A stretch of DNA of 44,171 nt from Dichomitus squalens LYAD-421 SS1 (Eukaryota > Basidiomycota > Agaricomycetes > Polyporales > Polyporaceae). This document shows, piece after piece, positions 17,618 to 28,340 of the stretch. Each line of letters opens with the position of its first letter. The stretch's first letter is position 1. The position numbers and the translations under genes were made by a program. The notes under the pieces were generated by a model, which saw only the letters and a list, made by a program, of their open reading frames with translations, was not told the DNA's origin and made no database searches. Location of the stretch: assembly GCF_000275845.1 (NCBI RefSeq), contig NW_006766922.1:147675-191845 (forward strand). The letters run 5' to 3'.

Positions 17618-20600
17618 ATGTTCTCCAAGCTCTTATCGCTCGCGGCGCTCGTGGCTGCTGCCAACGCCGAGCACTGGATCTTCGGTGGCAGCCGTCCCAT
17701 CGTGACCACCCGTCTCGACTCGATCGTGAACCCGAACGCGGTACGTCCGCCTCCCCACCCCGCGCTCGATCACTTTTGCGCGCGTTGGTTTTGCGAGATC
17801 GCATCCTGACTGAGCGCGTGCGCGTACCTGGCGCCTGTCTTCTTGTTGTGTATAGATCGGCGGTCACGTCCACTCCATCGTCGGCGCAAGCCGTTTCAAG
17901 AACGTGTACGATGCGGACGACCTCACCCAGAGCAAGTGCACGACCATCCCTGTGCAACCCGACAAGTCCAACTACTGGGCGGTGCGTTTATTCTTGGCCC
18001 GCTATCAGGGCCCCGCGCGAAAACGAACGCGAGCGCTAATACATGACGTCCTGCAGCCCCAACTGTACCATCGCGATCAACAGACTGGACAGCTTAGCCC
18101 GATACGTGCGTATCCTTCCCTCTCTTATCTTTTGCTGCGCTGGCGAGACGTGTTTCGGCTTGCTCGATGGTTCGGAAGTTGTCTCAATTTTCGCCTGCTT
18201 CTCGCCGTCTTTCGTTGCATCGAAGGGGGGATTGTGCGGGTCTGGAATCAAGGAAGAGTTGTGGTGCTATATATATATGCAGCGCCGTGGAAGGCGCTGG
18301 TTCCTGGACTGAATGAAATCTTTCTGCTTTGCCCCCAGGCCACCACTCGGGTCAGCACTTCCACTGTTGAACTGTTGCTGATATTCTGTTGAATTCGCCA
18401 CATTCTTGGTCTGGGGAGAGGAAGCAAAAATACTGTTTGCAGCTGGATGATCAATTTATACTTCCATCGCGGCGGGGTGTCTCTTCGATTCACCGGCCAC
18501 CTTCCTCCGCAATGCATGGGCTAACACTCGCCTGTGACAGCCACGAGCTTCAACATCTACTACCTCATGCGGCCGGGTCCGGAGAACCAGCCCATTAAGG
18601 CGTTCCCCAAGGGCTTGCGCGTAAGTCTTGTCCTGGCACAATAATGCGTCCAGATATGCTAAGTATACTGTCTCGCAGATGGTCGCCGGTGATACCAACA
18701 GGCGCACCTACAACTCGTCGGACTTCACCAACCAGGCTGTGAGCTTCGTGTGTCTCGGTACGTGTGCACCCGTATTTGGCTACCGTACGGACGTTGACAT
18801 TCAATTCAGATTACAACACCAACCATGGGAGCGACCCCGACTGGGCCGAGCGGCCGAACTTCTTCGACCACAACTGCCCGGACGGCATGCGCGCACAAGT
18901 ATTCTTCCCCTCCTGCTGGGATGGTGTCAATCTCGACTCTGCCGACCACAAGTCGCACCTGGCGTACCCGATCCAGAACTACAACTCCGGTGACTGCCCT
19001 GACTCGCACCCCGTCCACCTCGTCTCGCTCTTCTACGAGATGCTCGTGTCCGTCGACCAATACTCATACTGGGGCCCCGGCACGTGGGTCCTCGCGAACG
19101 GCGACACGACCGGGTACGGTCATCACGGCGACTTCCAGAACGGCTGGGACATCGACCTCCTTCAGGAAGCGATTGACACCTGCACCGCCGCCAACGGCAA
19201 CGTCATGGACTGCCCGCCCCTCGCCGCCGTGTTCGACCAGGCCTCCGCCGACGCGTGCACGCTCGAGACCGACATCGTCGACGAGAACATCGGCCTCGAC
19301 AGCCCGATCACGCAGCTCCCGGGATGCAACCCCTTCTGGGACGGGACCGGGTCGAAGCCCGCGTGCCCGAACGCGAACGCCGCTACGCCGAGCCTCGTCG
19401 CCGCCCAGCCCCCCCTTCCCAGCGGCTGGAACGAGATCGGGTGCATTGCTGAGGGCACGAACGGCCGCGCGCTCACCGGCGCGTCTACGACCAGCCCGAA
19501 CATGACCAAGGCGGTGTGCGCGGACTTCTGTGCGTCCAAAGGCTTCAAGCTCGCCGGCGTCGAGTTCTCGGACGAGTGCTACTGCGACAACCAGGTCCGC
19601 AACGGCGCGTCGCAGAACACGATCACCTGGAACCTCTGCAGCAACCACTGCGCAGGCAACGGTGAGTGGTCATATCCGCCATGGCCAGTGATATGAAGTG
19701 GAAGACGCTGATCATGAGGTGCTGCGCAGAGAACGAGATCTGCGGTGGCCCGGCGCGGCTCACCCTCCTGACGGCCTCAGGCGTACCCGCACAGGCGTCG
19801 TCCGTATCTTCCACCGTTCAGCCGTCTGTGACTACTAACGTCGCCATTCCGGTCTCTGTATCTTCGACGCACGCCTCCTCGGCAGTCACCACGTCTGTGC
19901 ACTCCGCAAGCGCGACGAGTTCTAGCGCCCACGCCTCCTCTCCTTCGAGCACAGGCCTCCCGCTCGGATGGGCTGGCATCGGGTGCGTGTCCGACAGCTC
20001 CGCCCGCGCGTTGACTGGGTTCAGCGTCGCCAACGACCAGATGACGGTTGCATCGTGTCTCTCCACCTGCGCGTCCAAAGGCTTCTCCATTGCTGGTGTT
20101 GAGTACGGTCGCGAGTGCTACTGTGAGTGCCCCGCACGCCTGGCTCCCGATATTCGCATGCTGACCGAAGATGTACAGGCGGCAACTCGTTCTCCAACAG
20201 CCAGGGCAAGTCTCTCGCTGCGCCCACCTGCAACATCGCCTGCGCAGGCGACAAGACGAGCACCTGCGGTGGCGGCTGGGCGCTGAACGCGTTCAAGTTC
20301 AACCAGGTCAACGTTGCCCTCCCCTCCGTCTCCGCCCCCGCCTCCTCCTCCGCCTCCGCCGCCAAGCCCAGCGCCTCCGTCTCCACCCCCTCCAACTCGA
20401 CCGCGAGCCTCCCGTCGGGCTGGACCGCCATCGGCTGCCGCAAGGACAACGTCAAGGGCCGCGCGCTCAACGTCGACGCGTTCACGAGCGTGTCGACCAT
20501 GACCGTCGAGTCGTGCGTCGCCCACTGCGACAGCCTCGGGCACACCCTCGCCGGGCTCGAATACGCGCGCGAGTGCTACTGCGGCGCCGCGTTCACCAAC

Positions 20601-20780
20601 GGCGGCGGCGCCGTCCTCGCCGACTCCGTGTGCAACATGGCGTGCACGGGCGACAGCGGCTCCGTCTGCGGTGGCGCGGACGCGCTCACCGTGTTCCAGA
20701 AGGGCGCGTCCGCGGGCGCGCGCCGTAGCCACAAGGCGCGCCACTTCGGCCGCGCGCACCAGCACTCGGATCTGTTCTGA
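17618..20780 (+). CDS. Secreted DUF1996 + triple WSC domain protein, copy C
   Basis: Eight exons: 17618-17740, 17856-17981, 18057-18105, 18541-18620, 18679-18757, 18810-19661, 19730-20122, 20179-20780; 2304 nt, 767 residues. A signal peptide (MFSKLLSLAALVAAANA) is followed by EHWIFGGSRPIVTTRLD and the DUF1996 domain to about residue 330. WSC modules lie at about 355-450, 513-608 and 645-741, each ending in a CGG motif. Linkers between WSC modules are rich in Ser, Thr, Ala and Pro. The C-terminus is basic with several His residues and has no membrane segment. The expected role is a secreted or wall-bound glucan-binding protein; no catalytic residues can be named for DUF1996. Compared with A and B, codons strongly prefer C or G in third position, suggesting higher expression or stronger selection. 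It is oriented opposite to A and B. Confidence 0.93.
18106..18540 (+). other. Long third intron of copy C, with a hairpin
   Basis: The intron is 435 nt, against 52-115 nt for the others. It contains TATATATATA followed by CAGCGCC (18280-18286) and GGCGCTG (18293-18299), a perfect 7-bp stem with a 6-nt loop. Confidence 0.75.
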
Positions 20781-21464
20781 TCTGAATTTGAGTGTTGGGT
20801 TTGTGCGTCTCTCGCGGGCGCCGTGGACGGCGGCTCGCGTTTTTGGTGTCCCTGATTCGATTCGGGCGCGGGGAGCGAGCCTCCCGCCGTGCGCTCTTGC
20901 TATGTCTCTTCCTCGCTCTCTGCATATCTCGTCTATGTCTCTGCTCTCGCTCAACGTCTCCATCTATATCTCTCTCTTCATACTCCCTTCCTTGTTCATA
21001 TCTCGTGCTCCCCATGCAGCGGGATGCCTTCTCTCCCCTCCCTTTTGACGGGCAGGGGCGAGCGGCCTGGGTCCGGGTTTGCCAGAGGGCGGTGGTGCGC
21101 GCGCGCGACTTTACTGGATAAACGACACGATACACACACTCACACGTCCTTCTCCCACAACTCCCTCCCCCCACGCCGCTCTGCGGTGCGCATTGAGCTG
21201 CGCTTGGCGACGTATATCATGTTACTCGATACGCACGTACATACGCATAGTCGTACGCAATACGGTCGGTCGTCTGGTAAAATCAAGTATCCTGCGTTGT
21301 ACATATCAGCACTCCTGGCCACACAAATAAGTTGCGGCGTGCTTCCAATGACAGGTAAGAGTACTGTCAGTTCCAACTCCGACGCCGGTGGGTCCAGGGC
21401 TCAAATACGCCGATGCATATATCCACTCTTCCTTGCCACCACTACTTCCACAACCATCTGCAAA
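20781..21464. other. 3' flank of copy C and 5' flank of the F-box pseudogene
   Basis: The segment 20895-21010 is rich in CTCT and TATATCTC runs. No gene was recognised. The last part (about 21420-21464) is similar to the sequence just before the ATG of the next F-box gene at 23868 (CCACCACTACTTCCACAACC in the first copy). Confidence 0.5.
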
Positions 21465-23512
21465 ATGCTCTTCTCTAACGACTCCTCACGTCCCTTCATC
21501 GCCACGCCCTGCAAAGAAATGGGTGTCGAAGCGCTGGAGTCCTTGGCCAAGCAGATCCTAGCTGAGTGTATGACGCTTAGGCTATGCAGCCCTCGTGTGC
21601 GGTCTGAAAAGAGCTAGGAGAAGTGAGCATACTTCATCTGCGTCTGACTGCGCATGCCTGTTCTGATTATTAACTCGTAACACAGGTACATGAGCGCGGT
21701 GAGCCCCCAGCGATGCATTCAGCATGTCGCCGTCTAATAGGGAGCATGACTACGTCTCTACAGCATCGAAGCGTCCGGAGCGCGTTACACAAGGGGTTCG
21801 CCGTTGTCGGAGGACTCGCCAACGCATCGGTGCCTATCAATCGCATGCCTCCCGAGATCGTGACGCATATATTTCATCTTTCTCCCTCAAGAAGCTCTGG
21901 TGCCATCAAGGGACGGGCTGATACGCCGTTCGGCATAATTTCCGTAGAAGACCTGCACCGACTCCCAAAGGTGTGCCGGTATTGGCGCGAGCTAGCCCTC
22001 GCGACTCCATCCCTGTGGACCACCGTCTTCCAAGAATCAGAGAACCCGAACCTACGACATAGCATATACCTCCCAAAAGACCCGACTCTTAAATTGACTG
22101 TCGACGTCAACGGTTTCTTCCATAGGATCTCTCCGAAGACCAGGGATCTGCTACTGAAAAACGCATCACGGATGCGGACACTGGTGCTTCGTTGCGGTGC
22201 TGGTCTGGATGCACCTCGGGAGTTCCTGGAATCATTCGACGCTAGCGAACTCGAACACTGCTACATCCTGTGGTTGAACCTACATGTCCGGGCGGACCCG
22301 TCGATGGCCCGTTTCCTTCCCTTCTTCTCTGGTGGCGGTGCTAGGCTGCGAACGCTCTGTCTCCACTTGGTCCTGGCTCTTCCTACGAACGAGTTCTCTG
22401 CGCTATCCCTCCTGGTGCTAGCAATGAATGGTAGTAGAATGGCGCCGCCCCATTGGGACGCATGGGACCTCCTTCTGTTCTTCCCCCGCTGCCCCAGTCT
22501 CGAGGAGGTATATGTCACCGACGTCTATCTCCCTAGACATCGAGCGGAAGGTTTCTCGGGTGTGCTTGAGGGCTTTTCTCCCGTCTCCCTCCCGCGCTCG
22601 CGCTACTTCGCCTTCACTTACTCCCCAAATGAAGAGTATCCCGCAGACTCGGCTCCTGTGTGCCTTCTGTCACATCTTGCCATTCCGTCCTTCTGCCACC
22701 TCTACTTCAAGATCCTTTGCGAAGGTAAACAGCTTCGTACAAACAAGGCGATCCTGGACAGTTTTCTTCGCCACGTCCCCTATAAAGAACGGACTTCCCG
22801 GATTTCGATTTCGTTCCCTTCTGCCCTTTCCACCGTGCTACAACTCGTCTTTAAGGAGGGGTCCCTGAGGCTCGACTTCTATGGCGACATGGTCCGCAGT
22901 GACATGGCTGGCGACTCAGGCTACGACATAGACTTGCCAGTGCGGATCTTCTTGCGCGCCTACCCTAATCTCTTCCTTGGAACCAAGGAACTCCAAGTAC
23001 ACTACGCGGATGATCATCTTATGGGCGCACTGGACTCGTCCTATTTCACCACCGTCGTGCCTAACGTCGAAGCTATCGCCCTCGTTCCCAGCATCGCCAG
23101 CTTCGCGCATGTGGCTAGTTCCAAAGCCGAGCTGGCCCTCTTCGAGGCGGATTCCGACACAATGAGCACATTTGAAACGTCTCTTGACTCTGACAAAGTC
23201 GACCTACCCCGCCCTAGACACGATATGGTTCTCGCTGGAGGACGCCGAAGATGTCGCGCAGCTCCAAGATGTGCTCTCAAGGCGTGCGGCGCAAGGCTGC
23301 CGCATCCGCCGCCTGATCCTCTACGTTCGCGATGACGATCCCTACGCAGGTCCGGACGATATAGAACAGATCGATCCCTTGGATGTCACCCCCTGCAGGC
23401 ACTCGTGGAGGTCATCCTCATGCCAAATCGGCGCGAGTGGCTCGCGAGCTTGGCGAATGGGCCTTCCCCCCCTAGTACTACCCGTAGAGACTGGCCTTCG
23501 TGGGATCTGTGA
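21465..23512 (+). pseudogene. F-box family gene, tandem copy 1, disrupted
   Basis: Same layout as the intact neighbour at 23868: exon 1 at 21465-21622 (158 nt in both), a 13-nt microexon at 21686-21698, and exon 3 from 21764. Exon 1 carries an in-frame TAG (21615-21617) where the neighbour has ACG. Exon 3 encodes an F-box-like start (INRMPPEIVTHIFHLSPS), LHRLPKVCRYWRELALATPS and a long leucine-rich tail. Two frameshifts near the end (about 23200-23212 and 23388-23392) separate it from YPALDTIWFSLED and the C-terminus RRDWPSWDL, which align with the neighbour in other frames. A shorter protein starting at ATG 21713 and ending at 23335 remains possible. F-box proteins act as substrate adaptors of SCF ubiquitin ligases; this family is greatly expanded in polypores. 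Confidence 0.8.
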
Positions 23513-23867
23513 GCTGGGGATCTTATGAACATGCATGGCCACTTAGGAGAGGGACTGGAGCCGCACGCCGCACTTACAAGGCGGCCCAGTGTGCATCACT
23601 CGGGCTTCTTGAAACCCGCTGGGGTGCCGAGGACGATTGTCGGTTTGTTTGGCTTGTACATGGGGCCTCCGACCACGTCTTTCTCTGTCTCTTCTTTGTT
23701 GTCGTGTACGTACTTATGCATACAGTAGTTGTAACTTGAACTAAATCGATGCTTGGTGGCACGTGCACGGTTCCCACGACAGATATCGAATCTCAGCGCT
23801 TATGAGTTGGGTCCCGGTCCGCGTGGCCTTGCACCCTACCACCACCACCTCCATAACTGTTCACAAT
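23513..23867. other. Spacer between the tandem F-box genes
   Basis: No gene. The last 40 bp resembles the region before the ATG of the first copy. Confidence 0.5.
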
Positions 23868-25926
23868 ATGTTCTTCTTTGAAAGTTCTCCGCGTCCCTTC
23901 GCTACCACGCCATGCAAAGAAATGAGCATTGACGCCCTGGAGTTGGTGGCCAAGCAGATCCTAATCGAGTGTGCAATGCTCAGGTTGTGCAGCCCCCAAA
24001 TGCGATCAGAGAAGAGCACGGAGCAGTGAGTAATCCGTACCTTGCGCTCCCCAGAGCTGGCTGTAACTCCATACGCGTACCGTAGATATTCGGACCTGGT
24101 GAGAAGCAAGCATACCGTCGGAACGCGGCATTGTCTGACAGGTAACATGACTGCGTTTCCTGCAGCTGCAAACGCTCCAGAGCGCTCTCCATAAGGGTAT
24201 TGCCATCGTAGGAGGACTCATGAATGCGACGTCTCCCATCAACCGCACCCCTCTTGAGATTTTGATTTATGTCTTCAATCTCTTGCCTGCACGAACCTTT
24301 GACTCCTTCAATGGCTCCGCAGTAACGCCGTTTGTGCACACTCACGTGGCAGATCTTCATCTGCTGCCAAAGGTATGTAGGTACTGGCGTGAGCTAGCAC
24401 TCGCAACCCCCTCTTTGTGGACCACCGTCTCCACTGCCTTATACGTAAAGGATGGATCAATAAGGTCTAGCCTACGGCACAGTATATACCTTCCTAACGA
24501 CACCTCTCTCAAACTGGACGTTCACATAGATCACTACAACATCGAGGGCCTCCAAGGAACGCAGAACTTGTTACTGAAGCATGCTACACGAATAAGGACA
24601 CTCCAACTTGTCCGTTGTCGGGGGACTGGCGTAATCCCCAAGTTTCTCGACTCGTTCGACCCGAGCGAACTTGAGCATTGCTGCATTGACTGGTCGGAGA
24701 CGCATTCTGCTCATGCACCGCCATCGAAGGCACGATTCCTACCATTATTTGCCGGGACTGCCTCCAGGTTGCGATCCCTTTGCCTCAAAGAGATCCCGGT
24801 CCTCCCTGCGAATAAATTCCCCGTGCTATCCTTTTTCGCGATAACGTTGGATGTCGCCGGTGCTTGGGCGCCGCCTCATTGGGATGCATGGGACCTCCTC
24901 AGCTTTCTTGCTGGTTGTCCGAGACTAGAGGAGATATACGTTCTCGATGTCTATCTCGCCACCCATCGAACTCAGGTCTCCAATGCCACGCTCAGGAGCG
25001 GTACCAGATGCATTTCTCTTCCTCGCTTGCGGTACTTCGGCCTCGCCTATGCGCTAAGGGATGATCACACCGTAGACCTCGCCCTTGAATGTCTTCTCAC
25101 GCATCTCGCCATCCCATCCTACTGTCACCTCTACATCGACGTGCGGGACCAACGGGGGCGGCTCTACACCAACAAGGTCATCCTAGACAACGTTCTTCGT
25201 CACATTCCCTCCAAAACTCGTCCTTCCCAAATATTGATCTCTGTGGTAGAACGCGATCGCACTGCGCTACAACTCGTCTTCCCACAAGGATCGATCAGGC
25301 TCCACTTCAGTGGCCAACGGTCCTACCATGAAGACACGGGCGAATTCGAGTTGGACCTGAGAAATTTCTTGCGCGCATACCCTCACCTCTTTCTTGACAC
25401 TGAAGAACCGCGATTCCAGTACACGTCTGACGGAGTCACCACGGAATTGCTGGACTCGTTCCTGTTCACCGTCGTCCTTAATGCCAGAGCCATTGCTATC
25501 GTTCCCGACATCACCTGGTCTCCACGTGCCCCAGGTTCTGCAGCAGGGTTGCGAATCTTCTCGCTGTCCTCTGACTCGGAGTGGGACTCTGAAACGTCCG
25601 GTCCACTCCCATTTCCCGCCTTAGATACCCTCTGGATGTCGCTTGGGACCGTAGAAGAGGAGTCGGAGCTTGAAGCCGTGCTCTCTGCTCGTGCATTGCA
25701 GGGTCGGCGTGTTCGCCGCCTGGTCCTTCATATCCGTCACGACGACGTTGTGGTCGACCAAAGCAACCCAGCTGAGCAGATCCACCGCCCGGATGTCGCC
25801 GCGCTGCGAACGCTTGCGGAGGAGGTAATCGTGATGTCATGTGGGGTTGCGTGGATGGCGAGCCTAGAGAAGGGACCGTGCCTACCTAATGCTGTCCAGG
25901 GAGACTGGCCTTCGTGGGCCCTGTGA
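23868..25926 (+). CDS. F-box family protein, tandem copy 2, intact
   Basis: Three exons: 23868-24025, 24086-24098 (13 nt), 24166-25926; 1932 nt, 643 residues. Only this splicing joins donor phase 2 of exon 1 to phase 0 of exon 3, and the same microexon is seen in two paralogs. The N-terminal exon contains a helix (DALELVAKQILIECAMLRLC). The F-box-like motif INRTPLEILIYVFNLLP is at about residues 81-97 and the family block LHLLPKVCRYWRELALATPS at about 122-141. The rest is leucine-rich with periodic charged residues, consistent with a solenoid-like substrate-binding region, ending GDWPSWAL. The expected role is a substrate adaptor in an SCF-type ubiquitin ligase; the target is unknown. No lesions were seen. 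Confidence 0.82.
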
Positions 25927-26804
25927 ATTGTGAAGCTGATGCGTCGATGCCCGTCTTGCCGTTTCAGCGTAGAGTCTGACATTGCGCCTGGAGCGCAATG
26001 CGTGATGCGCTGCGATACCATGCATCATATAGCCGACCACCCCTGTACCATACATAGATCCGCCACAAGGCGTCGCCTTTCTAACGTCAATGATTTGATC
26101 AGTTATTATCACCCACTGCCGCGAAACTCAGAGGGTGCGTCTGGTAGAACGACCAGGCCGATATCCGCGGTTGCCCCCCTCACAGTTGCTGACGTGTCCC
26201 GCATCCAGGACGCTAACACAAAGCGTGTCGGGCTGGGGATTGACCAGCCCGGCCCATACGAAGAGTCTGAGACGGTGAGCGCGACCGGTCGGCGGGAGGC
26301 ATATGCGCTGAAAGCTCGCCTCCGAGAACAGGGCATTGCTTGCGCGCCGACGCTCCTCGACGGTCTCCAGGAACGGGAGGTTGCAAAAGGATGGGAACGT
26401 GGACGGCATCAACAGCCTCGAGGTATATGCAGGCTACCCCGCAACCAACGCAAAGACGAGCGGCCAATCCCAAATCCCTTTTCCTGAGTCGAGAGCGGGA
26501 GTGAGATGCCGATATGACGCGTAAGAGGAGTCGAATGCAGGCTAGGAAAGGGTTCACGTAGAGACGGATGTACAGATTTGATCGTGGATCACTCGTCTAT
26601 CTCAGCTTCTCCAAGCCCAGTCCGTCGTATGCCAGTCGGGCAGCTCCGACGCGCCACGCACAGACGTCCGCTGCAGTCTGAGCTCAATTCACGAGCAACT
26701 TTGTGTCATCGGATAGTAATATGGCGGTAACATACCGGAAACTCCGGCGGTCGGACGTCCGCAACGTCATTCGGCTTGAAAGTCTACTCCGATACTGTAC
26801 TCAC
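25927..26804. other. Intergenic, one unsupported open frame
   Basis: An open frame at 25930-26487 (185 codons, plus strand) has no recognised motif. On the minus strand, exon-like pieces of the next, decaying gene may extend to about 26600, but I could not define them. Confidence 0.4.
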
Positions 26805-27525
26805 CCTCTTGCTTCGGATGTTCTCCCTCGTCAATGATTTCCACTCTAGCCTTCACCGATCACCGCTTGCCCTCGCACACGTTCCAATCTCTCCTGGCGT
26901 CGTTCCGCAGCTCTTGTATGTCGCGCACACCCGTTGGGCCCCGTATCAGTTCCGCGACGGTCGTCGTGACCGCGTACATATCCTAGGTGTGCTGAGACAG
27001 GCTTTGGGGAAGCATCGGCTGTGTCGGGAGCATTACAAGATGCGGTCGGTGGTTTTGTCAATGTCGCGCGTGAGGCGGGGGATGACCTCCTGGTCCTGCT
27101 TCAGTAATTGAACCTGTTCTGGAGTTGGTCAGACACAGATGCAGGTGGAAACGGGTAGATGTGAGATACAGGGAGAAACGATGGGAACGCACCTTGATAG
27201 CACAAGTCCCGGATCCGAGGCCAAGACGTCAAAGCGCTCGCTGAGCGGGTAGAAGGGCCATTTTTTACTTGGAGCTACTTGACACGGGCCTTGAGCGAGT
27301 CGCAGTAGTTGGTCTCAAAGCAGTCCATGTGGTATAGTCTGAATAGACGAGTGCAGGACAGCCAACGGAAATCGGCAATCTCACGGGTGACGGCGTCCAA
27401 GTCGCGTAGTGCAGTGTCACGCGTGACGAATCCGTGCCCAAGTCTGCAAGGGACGACGAGCTCGAGTCGTCCGCACTCTCTTCATCCGATATCTGCGAGC
27501 CCAGCCTTCCGACGACGCTCAAATC
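26805..27525 (-). pseudogene. Unidentified multi-exon gene, decaying
   Basis: Exon-like segments on the minus strand: about 27525-27193, 27113-27037, 26982-26805, with good GT-AG introns of 79 nt (27114-27192) and 54 nt (26983-27036). They read as a helical, charged protein with ALRDLDAVTREIADFRWLSC, FYPLSERFDVLASDPGLVL, LKQDQEVIPRLTRDIDKTTD, VTTTVAELIRGPTGVRDIQE and a following RNDARRDWNVCEGKR. Two in-frame stops break it: TAG at 27277-27275 (between ARVK and LQVKNG) and TGA at 26862-26860 (after CEGKR). The extreme 5' end also seems to need a frameshift, and a donor at 26804 suggests more exons downstream. I do not recognise the family. Confidence 0.5.
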
Positions 27526-28340
27526 TCACCAGCCGTACCCTTTGCATTCAGAATTCAGATGTGATACACTGATCTGCCACCAGACTAGCCAGGGTCCCTC
27601 ATAAAGCGGCGTCATCCGTGTCACATCCCTCAATCCGACAGGGCGACTTGGAGCGTCCGGGAATGCCTTGTTCTCCAGCCACCTGTACTCGAGCTGATGT
27701 TTAATAGACGCCTTGATGGCCGCCAAATAGATTGATCCTCAATGGTGCATTCTCTGCGCAATCGCTACCATGGTACGCGACAGTGCTACTTCAAGGCAGT
27801 ACATTTGCCTTCGTATACTAAGCCGACTGGCTCAGTTGCGGATGTTCTCCATCTGTGTTTCTCAGGCAATGCACGAGATATTCACGTCCTTCCGAAAGCA
27901 TCTCGGATGTGAGATTGTACGCGCTGCTCATCTGAGCCATCGAAACGTTAAGTAGCCGTTGAGTCGACGTTCAGGGCTCTGCCGTGATGTTAGTCAGTTG
28001 CCTCAGTTGCCCGATCTGTGAGTTCTATCACTTAATCGCACCTGCATACATCTACTTTTGCAGTGGATGGCTCGACAGATATATCGAATGCTTAACAGCA
28101 TGCATCCTCGGTGCCGGTGCCTAGACTACAGTTACATGCTGGCGATAATTCACTTGACGATGAATCTGATCTCAAAATGGGGTATAGTTCTATCTTCCGG
28201 CTACGAACACGGCTCTCTTGGCGGGTTCAAGGAGGTCAATAAATAGTCTTCACCCTATGGTCCCAAAGACAACCATACCTTCGTTTCGACACCTGTCTCA
28301 TACCTCTGGACTTTGCGTGCTACTTCATTGAAGCATCAGT
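27526..28340. other. Intergenic, no gene recognised
   Basis: Only short motif-free frames. It holds the promoter of the DUF6533 gene; a few TATA-like AT runs occur but none was chosen. Confidence 0.5.

Noticed and set aside
19064..19648. 194-codon minus-strand open frame
   Set aside because: Antisense of exon 6 of copy C; open only because of high GC.
20118..20963. 281-codon minus-strand open frame
   Set aside because: Antisense of the GC-rich last exon of copy C; low complexity and no motifs.
25930..26487. 185-codon plus-strand open frame after the intact F-box gene
   Set aside because: Not recognised as any family; kept only as an unsupported frame.
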